Positions 46,894 to 58,280 of a stretch of 64,000 nt of DNA are shown here, piece by piece. Source of the DNA: Calvatia gigantea. Its lineage: Eukaryota; Basidiomycota; Agaricomycetes; Agaricales; Lycoperdaceae. The translations under genes were made by a program, and so were the position numbers. The stretch's first letter is position 1. Each line of letters starts with the position of its first letter. The notes beneath the pieces were generated by a model, which had not been told where the DNA came from, did not search any database, and saw only the letters and a program-made list of their open reading frames with translations. Location: positions 124,001 to 188,000 of the forward strand of contig JACAAK010000006.1 of the NCBI GenBank assembly GCA_025093985.1, read 5' to 3'.

Positions 46894-47301
46894 TGTTGAA
46901 TCTCGATCCGTACCACTATGTTGGTTCAGTCTATTTATAGCTGAAACGGGTCCTTGAGTACTTCACTCTTGAAGAGAGATAACGAACAATGTACTAGACC
47001 GCACTCTAGGTTGCTGGTCATGGTCTATTAAATAGAACAATGTACGCAGTATGCTCTGTATATGCTACTGGCAGATAAGACCTCACCTGTATTAGGTAGA
47101 ACGGCGCACAGACCAGAGACATTAGATATATAAGACCTATGTAGTATGCGTATATTCTTTAGACAATTCAGTCTATCCTCTGCCCATCATTCCACTAAGA
47201 TATCCACTAGCAACGGTCTATAACTACCATCTCAACAAACCCAGTGAGTACGACTCCCCTCCGCCACTAGCGCAAGCTACCGCGGTGTACTCGTCTTAAC
47301 A
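46894..47301 (+). repeat. Copia-2 3' LTR
   Basis: 408 bp, differing from the 5' LTR at two positions (ACTATG versus ACTACG, and CTCCGCC versus CTCTGCC). It is followed by the GCCTT duplication and the remaining Copia-1 RNase H coding sequence. Confidence 0.93.
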
Positions 47302-47983
47302 GCCTTTGCCGTAGTTAAGCTGGCACAACATGCCGCTAACCCCACACCCGAGCACTATCGCGCTGGAATTCATGTATTAAAGTACTTGTCCATGACAAGG
47401 AACTATGCATTGAAATATGAAGGCGATACTGGGAAATCCGCGGTGACGCTGGAATGCCTTAGTGACTCGGACTGGGCTCAAGACACAGAAACCCGCCGAT
47501 CTGTTTCGGGAAACGTTTGTATGATCGCGTCCGGTGCTGTCACTTGGACTTCACAGCGACAAAAGACGGTTTCATTATCATCCACTGAGGCGGAATATAA
47601 AGAACTGTCTGACGCTTCACGGCAAGTGAAATGGCTGTCACAGCTTCTGGAGGAGCTCAAAATTGAGCACCCAACTCCTATTCTCTACGGTGACAACGAT
47701 GGATCCAAATTTTGGACTGAAAATCCCATTGTTGAAAAACGATCGAAGCACGTGGATATTCATTACCACTATGTGCGAGAATTAGTCGAGGAGGGAATAA
47801 TTGTTATTGGTGATGTGTCTTCACAAGACAATCCCGCCGATATCTTTACGAAGAATCTTGGCGTAACCAAAATCAATCTCTTCCACCCTGAACTTGGACT
47901 GATTTTCGGTTCCGATATCGAAGCATGGGATAAAGCCGCCCGATCGTTGAAACGTTAATCTCCCTCCTTCAAGTGAGGAGGAG

Positions 47984-48391
47984 TGTTGAATCTCGATCCG
48001 TACCACTACGCTGGTTCAGTCTATTTATAGCTGAAACGGATTCTTGAGTACTTCACTCTTGAAAAGAGATAACGAACAATATACTAGACTGCACTCTAGG
48101 TTGCTGGTCATGGTCTATTAAATAGAACAATGTACGCAGTATGCTCTGTATATGCTACTGGCAGATAAGACCTCACCTGTATTAGGTAGAACGGCGCACA
48201 GACCAGAGACATTAGATATATAAGACCTATGTAGTATGCGTATATTCCTTAGACAATCCAGTCTACTCTTTGCCCATCATTCCACTAAGGTATCCACTAG
48301 CTACGGTCTACAATCAACATCTCAACAAACCCAGTGAGTACGACTCCCCTCCGCCACTAGTGCAAACTATTGTGGTGTACTCGTCTTAACA
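47984..48391 (+). repeat. Copia-1 3' LTR
   Basis: 408 bp, nearly identical to 28381-28788. It is followed by the CCAGA duplication at 48392-48396 and the F-box copy viii last exon. Confidence 0.93.
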
Positions 48392-50369
48392 CCAGAGATC
48401 AGGTACCGCAGCAGCTTCTGATTACCCCAGCAGAATTAGCTCATGATAATGACCCGAAGTCAAAACACATACCGTAGCGATTAGGATGAACGTAGAGAAT
48501 ATCTTCCTTGCAGCCAGGAATCCAACGGTGTCGGAGCAAGTAGGATTTGACAATGGAAAGTACGCCTAGCTCTTCCAGTTTCTCGAGCGTATCTTCCTGG
48601 ATGTGGGTGTATTTAGTGAAACAAGCAAGGATGAAAAGCGAGAGGAACTCCGTCGTCTAACGAAATAGTCGGACGTGTCGCACAAAGTCACCCACAATAG
48701 ACTTACTGGTTTCTGATCGCGATATTCTATGTGTCGAAGGGATTTTTGGCCTTGTTCCAGGAGGGCACTGATACGATGCGCGGGAGGGAGGTCAGCAGCA
48801 GAAGGCGTAGTAAAAGGTGCCTAGGAATCGAATAAGTGAGCTGATTAAAGTGAACAAAGTAGGAAATAGGCGCACCTCTGTTTTTAGAACTTCAGCCTCT
48901 CCTAACACTTGATGCATTGCGCTTTGACGATCATAAGTCCTGGGAGTGGTAACACGCACATACTCCAGGGCCGCAAGCAGTTGTCCAGGGCTAGTTCCAT
49001 CCACAACGGCCTTCTCACGAGACCGAACGACATCTGAAATGACAAATCCATCACTTGACCCGAACCCTTCGTGATTATGCAAAGTCAAAGAACGGAGATG
49101 TGGTAACAACGTCTTCTGGTCCTGCCTAAATCTCAGCGATGGCAAGACATCTTCATAGAAGTTAGAGCCGTGGCAATCTCCGAGCTCCACGGTCTCCAAA
49201 TCTCTCATATGCAAGAACAGGTCCTTCACTTCCATCCCATCGATCGGACCCGAACAAAAATCGAGGACAAGTCTTTTCAGATAACAGCCTGATCGAGCAA
49301 TGAGGTCTGTAAGTGACGAAATCTGGGGTTGTCGGTCCCGAGGCTTGGGTCGAAGCGCCCTCACGGAGAATGTCTCGAGCACAGGGAGCGTCACATCCTT
49401 CAAGTGTCTCCAGAACCGTTCTATCTCTTTCACCTCAATAATCAAGTGGCGAAGACTAAACTGAACAATTTCTTCTGTGAAACGATATCGGAAATTCCTG
49501 CCCCTATATTCGAGCGCTCGCATTCCATCTGAAAGATCGAGTACAATCGGGAAGGTCCCCATGTCTATTCCGCTCTCCTTGTAGCTTGTTAGCTGGGCCC
49601 AGGGAAAGCGCAGAGGCGACTTCCTGGATGCTGGAGAAGGACTCAGGAGGTTGATCTCTGTCAGCCTGGGCGCGAGCTCGAAAACGTCGAAGTAAGGACT
49701 GTGAAAGGAGTCGAAAGTGGTTGCAACAAAGTTGAATGTGACAGAGCGGAGGAGAGAAAGGTGGTTGCGGACTGGAACGAACTGTGCCTGAGCTTCCATG
49801 ACCGTTAGTCCAGATATCGTAAGGTGTTCCCATCTATTGACATGGTCGAAGAAGGGAATGAGAATCTCGCAGGTTCTTTCTGGAATATTATCGACGGAGA
49901 TTTCGAAGGAGAAATGGAGTTTCAAAGGGAGAGCACCTGAGCGGAGTAGATATCCTTCCAAATTTTTTTTTAAGCGGTCGTCCTTCAGGTCTCTGTGTGT
50001 AATATGTACGATGGGGAGATGATTCCAAAGCTGGGGCATCGACAGTGCGAGATCACGCCACTGTTGGCATACGTGACCCAATACCCAAGCACTTGTCGTT
50101 GGAGCGGCGGTTCTGAAGGTGCACCATAAAGCGGCATACCAGTCAAATATTTCTTGCCAAATTTCGCTTGGAATGAGACGGGTGTTGGAGGGTGGGGGGC
50201 CTTGACTACGAACGAACGCATGCGATTCCTCTGTCCGTTGAGGTAGCCCCTGGAGTCCGCGTTCTGCGCAGGCTACTTGGACCCGCGTCTTGACCTCTTG
50301 GGTATGTGCTAAATGTTCACTTAGGGTTGTCTGGTTTGTTTGCGTCATGGTGGGAATGGAGGTGGTCAC

Positions 50370-51662
50370 AAAGAATGTGAGTACATGGTGACAGGGGTCC
50401 CAGCTGTCGCGGATTTAAAAACAAACATTCGGTTGTTTTGTGTTGTTGATGAGAATCATGAGATGAATCATGAGGGGGTTCTTGAGAGCTTGACGGATGA
50501 GCGCCTCTGTCATCATCCGTATGTCTATAAATCTACTCGAACAGACAGGTAGGATTATGAGATCCCCTTAGGTATCGGACGAAGACCTCTTCACCCAGCA
50601 TTCCGAGACCTCTATCTCCGTCAATCGGTGGTTTTCCGGGTCCTTAACTAATGAAAATGTTCTATTCTAAGTCGTCGCTATCATAGAACAATGTTGGGCT
50701 GGGTGACGGCGCCTCCAAGACTTCACACGGTTGGGCTCTTCCACCCATGTGACCCTGCTCGTCCTTCTCGATACGCTTGAACTAGAGAAGGAGGGCGTCA
50801 AATGAACCCATATAACCAGTTACGATTCGCCGGGTTGGAAGACCCTTACTAACTGTTAGTCCACGTTCACCCCGCTTCTTTAACGTCTTCAATTTTCAAT
50901 GTATATTCCTCAACACTCTTCGTTGTGTCACCTCCAACATTGATAATCAAATCGCAGCTCAATATGTTCGGATCAAACAAAGATGAGAAATCTATCGGTA
51001 AGGCTATCACGGGTAACATTAGGTCGGTGTCGTTGAGGCTTCTTATGGAGAGACAACTTTCTGACGATCTTCAAATGTTGCATGACTTAAAACAAATCTC
51101 AATTTATCCCCGCTGGTCGATTTAAATGCCCTACATTCATACCTGCGCCAACTTGAAAAAAAATTCTCACGATTCCAATGGCAGCCAATTCACAAACGCA
51201 TACGCCGATCGTGGCCAACCAACTAACGGGTTCGTTAAGTTGACATTCTTGTAGTCGTGATTCGGACTCAACCGATTTATCTATCCTAGTTCCCTGTCGG
51301 ACAGGTTCGTCGCTGCTGCACACCACCTATCAGGACCTAACTCAATTTCTTGTCCCGTTCTCCCTCCGAATTATTCATGCGGCGATACAGTTGGACTCCG
51401 CGTGGCACGAATGCCCCAGGCGGAGGGACAACGCTGAGCGGCGGCACTAAACCATCGACCCAGAGTAGCAGCAACAAAATCCCCGACGGCCCGAGTAGTT
51501 CCAAAAAAGACTCCAGTTCATCGAATGTTCGCAAGTAGCTAGTTTCACAGTCGTACTTCATACGTCAATGTAGTAGATATAAGAGAAAGCCAGGTCCCGG
51601 AACGTAACAACACAGGTATCGTTGAAGGTACCTTGGTCCAAGATTCTTCCAACCACGGATCA
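50370..51662. other. Intergenic, no recognisable gene
   Basis: This includes the probable promoter of F-box copy viii. A 62-residue plus-strand frame at 51350-51538 is rich in Ser/Gly/Pro and ends in Lys; I cannot support it as a gene. No hairpin of the 10389 type was seen upstream of copy viii. Confidence 0.4.
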
Positions 51663-53673
51663 TCAAATGTCCGTAACAGAAACTAAAACCGGAGGTTCTC
51701 CAGACGGACAAGTAAGCTCTCGGGCTCTTCCCTCAAGCATCCCTTGGGTTACCGACCGAGCTGTTTGGACAGGTTTGTTGAAACATTTCTGAGAAAGGAG
51801 TTCATGAGAACGATATTCTGACGGTGATGAGAGAAATACCTTAAAGAGGTCGAAATTCTTCTGATATATCGGCAAAACTGTAGATTTGTCGAACAACCCG
51901 AAAAAGTTCGCATCGGCGCCTCCGTGAACGTCCAAACCCGCGACCACATCAACGCACCCGCTAGGAGACAGGGATGTCCCGGGGGTGAGGGTCAATATAG
52001 TCGAAGCGCTTGCGTCCAGGAGGATGTATATCGTGCTCTTGACACGGTTTCCAAATGCTGATATGCCGACCTCAAGTCTTGGAATGAGATGGGCCTCGAT
52101 GAACGCGTGCGAGGTGTACAAAGGCGGAATAGAGAGCTTTAGGTCTGTCAGTTCAGTGAGTTCAAAACCACCAATAACGGTAGACGAAGGTGGGCATTAC
52201 CATTAGATATTGGATTGAAAAGTCCGCTTGATGGATGATCTCGTGATGGGGGCCAGTAGATTGTTACTGACTTCGCCGAATAAGAGAGCTCCGCAGCCAA
52301 CTGAGTGGTAATATCTAAGCCAGTCTTCCCTTCCCCTTGGAGTTTAAACACAGGACCTATTGACAGAATGCTGTTATCGAAGGTTAAAAAGAGCGACACG
52401 AAAATCGTTGAGAAAAGTCATACTCCGGAACATCGAACCCAGGGATCCCAATTTCAAGCAATGTGATGATACCAGAATCCAGTGTAGCCTGAAATCCGAG
52501 AAAATTAGAAATGCATCCCTGTATTAGGGGACCCTACTGACGGAAGCGCTTCCTACGAGCTCAAATTTTCCCTTTAGCTCCGCTTCCAAGTTTCCAAATA
52601 ACGCAAAATTCTTCACTTTAGGCGGTGTGAGGGTTCCCGAAGCCGCATACCCAAGGTTGAGATCGACATGGAATGACCCACGCAAGTCGGCCTTGACTCC
52701 AGCGGTAAACGATAGACCACTGCCGTTAGTCAATGGACAGGAGATTGACTCTTCAAATAAAGTGAAGGTTTTGTCGACCTCCAGCAGAGGGATTGTCTTG
52801 TGTCCAGATTTCTTCCAGTCTTTCCAAGCTACGCCAGAGTTAGTACCCAGTGGGTGATGGTCGTTTATTCCACTTACAATTAAAAGCTTGATCAGTGAAG
52901 CTGATGGCATTGTCTCTGACGATACGGCTTCGACGGAAGGGTACAAGAGAATCGATTATGGAACGAGCAGGAAACCCTGGTTCGTTCGCGCCCACCACAA
53001 CGAAACTAATTTCACCGCTTCTATTATATGGTTGTTAGGGATCAATAAAGCCACGAAGGCAGATACTCTTACCTGGATGGATTAGCCTCGGCAAAGTTAT
53101 TATCGAGGGAAATATCGTGGACGACCGGCGGAGTCTCGTCTCTTTTGAGGCCTGTCCGAAAAATGGTCGAGGGGATCGATTGATCAGGGGAGATGCTTGC
53201 TCTAGCAACTCGAGCAAATGGGCCGCGGCCGCACTGGAATAAGGGCAACGGTGTGTCAGAATGAAACAAGTGGTAACCGGGATTATGCGAACATTTTCTG
53301 GTAAGCGAACGATCTTGTTTTTCGCTCCGTTGATGAACAAGTGGTCGCAATTATCCGCGTTCTCTTCGTCGGCGCAGACAATTCTGATCTTCTGTATGGA
53401 CGCGCCCTTATCACAATCAAGAATAACCCAACCCGCTGCAGGAGTGATGTCGGATATCGCTTCTGGGGGACCAGTCTAGGTGCAGATACGAATTTAGCCA
53501 GTTCATTAGTGCGGTCGCGAACTTACAATGACAAGGGTCCCTCCGAAGGCACCCGGAGTGCGAGAAGGGATGTCGTACCAACATTCGCCACCCAAGCACG
53601 GTATCTTCCAGTTATTACTGGCGTTGGCCAAAGCCAAGCTGGCGAAAATTATGGGGAGCCGGAGTAATTTCAT
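51663..53673 (-). CDS. Secreted protein, family paralog B (eight exons)
   Basis: Exons: 53527-53673, 53293-53475, 53073-53233, 52878-53017, 52542-52828, 52424-52488, 52201-52370 and 51663-52144. All introns follow GT..AG and the phases agree. Product of about 555 residues: signal peptide MKLLRLPIIFASLALANAS, then 'PCLGGECWYDIP', 'ITPAAGWVILDCD', 'NKIVRLPEN', 'FARVARASISPDQSIP', a dibasic region, then beta-rich segments such as 'IITLLEIGIPGFDVP' and 'AELSYSAKSVTIYWPP', and near the C-terminus 'GGADANFFGLFDKSTVLPIY'. The same architecture is found in C and, as far as visible, A. It is probably extracellular. I cannot assign a function. Paired Cys residues suggest disulphides. Confidence 0.85.
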
Positions 53674-54399
53674 GAGCGTGAAAGGCTTGCGCCGCTACTG
53701 CCCGAGATGCCTGAGGGTAGGGCGCTGTACATTATATATCATTTCGAAAAACCTCTGCACCATACGGAAGATAGTTTGTAGGACACTACTTTTTCCTGGG
53801 GCCCAGCCGGGGGAAGGGGGGCCGATATGGTTCCAAGGAGGCGAACGCTGTCGTCGGACGAAGCACATGTAAAGAGCCAAAGTGCGATGGAGGGACAATC
53901 ACAGTGCTGCTTTACAAGAATTCTTCCAGTATACTAGGCAGTCCAGGGACGCTATGGGGCTTCGGTGCTGGTGGGAGCCACCGCAAAGTTCGGAAAGCCC
54001 CTTAATTGTAGAATCCTATTTTAAGATAAGTGGATCCCTGTAAGAATTGAGCCTTCATTGCACGCACACAGTCGACCGGGGTCGGTGCAATAAGATTATA
54101 AGGTAAAAGAACTTCCTCTTGCCTGGTCTTCGCGTCCTAAAAAAAAGCACTGATCGCGGGAATATGTTTGTTCACACAATCAATCAACAGGTCATCGGTC
54201 AGGGCCAAAAACGAGAAGAGCCTCTAATAAATCCGCCTTATCAAATGGGGATAACTAGGTGTTCGAGCAGTAAACGGGTGGGAGAGGCTCTGAGGGTTGT
54301 GGGCGGTGGACGGAGGGCACTTCACGTGTTTCCTCCATTTTTGTGTGAGCACTGTCTCCAGGGAAGGAAGTGGACCTACCCAGCCGTCCTTTAAGCTTG
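53674..54399. other. Intergenic, promoter side of paralog B
   Basis: A TATATAT-like stretch at about 53732-53738 lies 60 bp upstream of the paralog B start on its strand. Otherwise nothing was recognised. Confidence 0.4.
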
Positions 54400-54710
54400 A
54401 AGTGGGGGAGGGATTGATAACGGGCTTGGGTTCCAATTGTGTTAGCGTGCTAGATCTGCAAACTCGGTAGGTACTCACCGTCGGTTCATGGATGGAACCC
54501 TTCTCCCGAGGGGGGACCGGACTTGGGCCAGAAGTGCCCAGCATCTGTAAGGGTGTGCTGATGTCAATCACGAAGGTCCTACGTTGGTGGAACTGTGAAA
54601 CGATATGGCAAAGCCGGCGCACGAGTCCGAGGGTGTCCTCACCGCAGGAAATTTCAATCCGGGAGTCCCGACTTCAGAAAGAATCTGTGCCGGCGGTATC
54701 CTGAACATCC
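54400..54710 (-). pseudogene. Relic of the same secreted family (fragment D)
   Basis: Minus-strand sequence at about 54640-54705 reads 'ILSEVGTPGLKFPA' followed by GTGAGG. This matches 'IGLFEVGIPGLDFPG' plus the GTGAGA donor of paralog C (about 59569) in position and splice phase. Past a possible acceptor at about 54570 a weak match to the next exon ('NVGPS', 'IDIST') follows in shifted frames. No start or end is recognisable. It supports an older tandem array of this family. Confidence 0.45.
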
Positions 54711-55508
54711 TTCTGTTTACACATATCTTGTATATGCGTAAGTGAGGAGCACACTGAGAGGGAACCTGTGAGTATTATTTCCATTCATTGTTTGTGCATG
54801 GAAAAGCCGCCGACAAGACCCGGCTCTGTCGGTGGTGTATTCAAGTTATTCATATTTGGGACAGCAGCGGGTGGGGAAGAATATGTCCAAAACGCGATAT
54901 ACAAGAGGTCTAGTCTCCACGCCGTGAATCGACGTCGTTGTAAAATGTGTCGGGTGGTAGGGAACAGTGGGGGTTCAGTTGGTGGGGGTTGGGATGTGAC
55001 GAAGCGTCCACATCATTGATAGGTGAACGATTCTTGACACATATAGAGAAGAAGCTCTGTTCTTCGTATCTATTACATCTCGTTGAATTTGTCTCTTACA
55101 CACACTCACGTGCTGGTTTATTTGAGAAATTCTTAAAGTATATCGACGGTGGATAGAATGGTGGTGAACGGCACAGAGAAAAGGGGTAACGTAAAAGTCA
55201 GTTATAATTGGGGTTGTCGTGGCGTGCCGCCGCTTTCGGATGGGTTTATTTTACGCGACATCATGTTTGGAACGTTTGAGCAGACGGTTGGCGTGCCTGA
55301 TGTTACGGTATCGGGTCCAGGATTAAGTGGCTTCCCATATACACAGAAGTTCGCCGATGTTTGAAGGCGGAACCTACGGCTGAGGCTGTGGGAGTGTGCT
55401 TTGGCAGCGGTATAAAATCCACTGGAGTCCTGGGGGTGTCCTCACGAACTTCAGTCCTCGAATTTCCTACTCGACGCCCTTACGTACCACCCAATTATAA
55501 CTGATAAC
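54711..55508. other. Intergenic upstream of terpene synthase relic
   Basis: Apart from the TATA-like box at 55411, no feature was recognised. Confidence 0.4.
55411..55417 (+). promoter_or_regulatory. TATA-like box of terpene synthase pseudogene
   Basis: TATAAAA lies 98 bp upstream of the ATG at 55509. The promoter motif is preserved although the coding region is broken. Confidence 0.45.
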
Positions 55509-56745
55509 ATGGCCCAAAACGTTGCTCAGCAGAAGTCTATCACCTCTTTGCCTGACTTTCTGGCGCACCGGCCGTACGAAAGGCTCTTGCGTCTCGACTT
55601 TGGGATTGCGGATGCGGAATCGGCTATTGGGTCAATAGTCATCGCCTGTTTAATGAGAAACCCCAGAAGGCGTTTGATGCCTTTTTGTTCGGTCGGTATA
55701 TGCTGGTTTTTGAAGTGTTCCTACGTGTACTAATATGGTCCTTTCGTAGGTCTCCTCGGATGTCTCATATTTGGCTTGAATAGCAAAGGTAGGTAATTCC
55801 TCTGGGGGTTGACAAAAAACTGACATGACCCATGCAAAACTTTACCCGATTTGGCTGCGATTTAGCCAATGCATACTTCGTTATCGACGAGTATAACGAT
55901 ATTGCCGAGCCCGAAGTTGCAGCGCGGGTTTGTGACACCGTCATGGACTGCGGAACCCGTACAAAGAGCGGAATCCAGGTGATAAATCTGGTATTTTCAT
56001 GCGAGAGTAGGTATTGCTTAAATGACGTAAGTGCCGTCGGCACTGACGGTACTGAAGGATTTGATATCGCGCGCTTGCACTTACTACGCCGGGCTCGGCC
56101 TACATTAATCATTTCGTCCAGGGGTTTTGACCTCTACATGAAGTCTATGATTCAGAAGGCGGAAGGTCGTGAGACGAAACGTGTTCGGCCAATCATGGAC
56201 TACCTGCAATTGTGGAGGGAGACATTCGGGGCTCAGGTTACCATCTCTCTGCTTGGGTTTGGCTTGGAACTCCCGGAGAAGTTTTGTCCCACTCAGTCAT
56301 CCAATCGATGACACAAGCTGCGATGGACCTGCTGTGCATTACCAACGTGAGTGACAAACCTTGTCTTTGTATCCAGAGGTAAGAAGGCTCACACATTTGT
56401 AAGACATGCACCCGTATGCTTTGGAGTTAGCACATAATGTAGTGCTGCGATGGAATTGCTCGAGAACTTTGGAAGATACTGAGTTGATACGTTCCTGACC
56501 GGAATTGAAGAGTTCCCATCGTGGGGTCCGGAGATCGACGCGAATGTGAAAAAATACATGAGAGTACTGGGTATCTTGTTCGTGGAGCTGATGCCTGGAG
56601 TTATGAGCCAGGGAGGTGTTGGGGGAAGAAAGGAATAGAAATCCAGAAGACGAGGTTGGTGATGCTGTTCCCGGAGGCAGAGGAAGTTCAGGAGGGTTTG
56701 TTGACGAAGGAGGAGTTGAAGGCTGCCGTGGCCACCGACTCATAG
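55509..56745 (+). pseudogene. Sesquiterpene synthase pseudogene (basidiomycete type)
   Basis: Fragments in order match class I sesquiterpene synthases of mushrooms: 'SLPDFLAHRPYERLL', then after a frame break 'YWVNSHRLFNEKPQKAFDAF'. A GTCGGT..TAG intron leads to 'GLLGCLIFGLNSK', then 'RFGCDLANAYFVIDEYNDIA', where D-E-Y-N-D is the metal-binding motif. Next are 'VRPIMDYLQLWRETFGAQ', 'VLSHSVIQSMTQAAMDLL' after a second frame break, and 'VRGADAWSYEPGRCWGKKG' after a third. Frame breaks lie at about 55624, 56276 and 56570. The acceptor before 'NFTRFGCDL' is missing. The NSE-type motif reads N-D-M-H-P, with Pro for Ser, and the usual R-Y pair is R-C. Intact relatives cyclise farnesyl diphosphate; this copy cannot make a full product. 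Confidence 0.85.
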
Positions 56746-57569
56746 ATCAACAATTATCCGTATCGCCTTGTTGAACCTTCCGCTCCCCAATCTTACTTCG
56801 CCGTTGGTGACGTTTAGCCGACGGCCCTGTGTGCGAATGAATTTCGGCAGACGATCTCAATGTTATCACCTTAACAGTTGATGACTTTACGTCATAAGCT
56901 CATTTTCCCTTTTTGTAACCGAGTTTTGGGTGGCGTCTCTCAATAGGAACCTCTTTCAGCTATCGATATATTCCCAGTCATTGGCAAGTGAAACGCGCCG
57001 AAAAAATCCCGAAATCTCGAAGTTCAGGAGGCCAATGTGGAGGCTGGAAACTGGCTTGCCGTAAAACGAACAACCGAACATCCACCCACCACTAGCTCTC
57101 AAGACGAAGTCCTTGTGTCAGTGTCTGTATAATTTCCGTCAACCCTTTTTGATCCCCGCGCACACACCCCCCTTCCTCGTGTTCGGCTATCCTCTACTTA
57201 CCCCCAATCTACCACTACTCTCTTTAATTTCCGTAGCACCTCAGTTTCTATGATGTTTCACAGTAGTTTGCAATGCGCACGGACTCAGTTTCTCAGTATA
57301 TAAGACCCATGGGCAGTAATAGCACAGCATCGAATATACAGGATCCCACTCTCTGTTTTTCTATCAACGCGTCTCTCTCTGTCTGTTGCCTCGTCTCTGA
57401 AACTTCATTCTCTCTTAATCTACTCTTGTGTCCTTGAGCCGGACGAGTTCGGCTCGGGGACTTATCCTCTCGGATCGCAGCACGGATCAGGCTCATCGTT
57501 CCAACCTCCCCGTTCCGGTCTATCAACGAAGTCTCGTGACCTTGACCGAGCCTCTCCCCCCGAACTTGT
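56746..57569. other. Intergenic; LTR-like or promoter-like sequence
   Basis: TATATAAG at 57298-57305, followed by pyrimidine-rich CTCTCTGTTTTTCTATC and CGTCTCTCTCTGTC, resembles an LTR or core promoter. No partner copy was found in the window. It flanks the solo LTR at 57570. Confidence 0.35.
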
Positions 57570-58276
57570 TGTGGAGACTGCACGTCGGCTGCCTTCAGAA
57601 CGGCACCCAACGAGCATCTCACACTAATCAGTCCGCCCTCCGAAGATTTCGTTACCCCGACCATTCATCGATCCGTCGCCGATCCGCTCGTTCCTCGCTC
57701 ACTACACAACCGTCCATTTCGCCTGCCATACGTCGTGTTTTAGACCACTACCCACTTTAATAAAATTTCACCGCACATCTTTCTCGTTATTGACATTTTT
57801 TTTCTAATTCAGACTCTTTGCCTCCGTAGTTGCACATTCACTCGTTGTGTTTCAAAATTTCAACATTTTACCACAGTTCCCTAGCCTAACCTTCATTATA
57901 CTAACTCAACACATTTGCTATACAGATTCAGTATTTGTAGATAACCGTAGAAATTGAACACCGGACAAGTTGCCTACAGTATAAATACAGTCGAGCCAGT
58001 AGAGGCTCGACACCTAGTAATTGGATACCCATTTTTCACTCTCGAAGTCCCGCTCTGAACTGTCTCAGCTCCGTCTCCCGTTGTCGGTCGCTCTCTCGTT
58101 GACTCTCGTTCCACACTCATTCCAAAATCTTGTCTTCAGTGACGCTGTCACTCTCGCCCCTCCTTCTCTTGTGTTCTGGACCTCTGTCTCTCCTTTCCTG
58201 GACCCGGTTTTGAAGCCTCGTGACTGACGGACGCAGTCACACCCTATTTTCGTTGAACCGCCGCCTCATCTCTTCA
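57570..58276. mobile_element. Solo LTR (family S), copy 2
   Basis: 707 bp, TGTGGAGACTGCACG to CATCTCTTCA, colinear with 14387-15081. It is flanked by the direct repeat TTGT (57566-57569 and 58277-58280). No internal retrotransposon sequence is adjacent. Confidence 0.8.
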
Positions 58277-58280
58277 TTGT

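Larger units (their letters stand above)
40493..47301 (+). mobile_element. Ty1/copia element Copia-2, structurally intact, inserted in Copia-1
   Basis: 6,809 bp with 408-bp LTRs, target duplication GCCTT on both sides (40488-40492 and 47302-47306), a primer-binding region, one open gag-pol frame and a purine tract before the 3' LTR. The LTRs differ at two sites by my count. It belongs to the same family as its host Copia-1 but the two LTR pairs differ from each other at more sites, so it is not a local copy of Copia-1. This is the best candidate for an active element in the window. Confidence 0.95.
28986..47958 (+). pseudogene. Copia-1 gag-pol, one nonsense codon and two insertions
   Basis: The coding pieces are 28986-34026, 40414-40492 and 47302-47958, colinear with Copia-2 gag-pol. 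A TAG at 29619-29621 replaces the CAG of Copia-2 in gag (C to T). The frame then stays open through the Gln-rich linker, protease 'DWLLDSGASYHVTG', integrase, and RT 'IVYVDD' up to the gypsy insertion. The third piece supplies RNase H ('LSSTEAEYKELSDASRQVKW') and the end 'AARSLKR'. As it stands it cannot yield a full polyprotein. The low LTR divergence says the damage is recent. Confidence 0.9.
28381..48391 (+). mobile_element. Ty1/copia element Copia-1, interrupted by two other elements
   Basis: Two 408-bp LTRs (28381-28788 and 47984-48391) begin TGTTGAATC and end CTTAACA. They are flanked by CCAGA on both sides and differ from each other at two sites by my count. Subtracting the gypsy insert (34027-40408 plus duplication) and Copia-2 (40493-47301 plus duplication) leaves about 6.8 kb, the same length as intact Copia-2. 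It is the host layer of the nest. Confidence 0.95.
28271..50369 (-). pseudogene. F-box protein copy viii, last exon split by a 20-kb retrotransposon nest
   Basis: The main exon (about 48830-50369) encodes F-box 'LIPSEIWQEIFDWYAALWCT', 'VLGHVCQQWRDLALSMPQLW' and leucine-rich segments. A downstream exon at about 48474-48660 has 'CKEDILYVHPNRY'. The last exon starts at about 48425 (EAAAVPDLW), is interrupted at the CCAGA duplication (48392-48396 and 28376-28380), and resumes at 28375 with SIQTANLSRLGSLLGYQLTK, an acidic tail and TGA at 28271-28273. Removing the insert and one CCAGA restores an open frame with no other lesion visible, so the insertion is the inactivating event. If transcribed, the product would lose about the last 40 residues but keep the F-box. 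Confidence 0.85.

Noticed and set aside
51350..51538. 62-residue plus-strand ORF, and its 74-residue antisense partner
   Set aside because: Low-complexity composition, no homologue in the window and no splice or promoter context.
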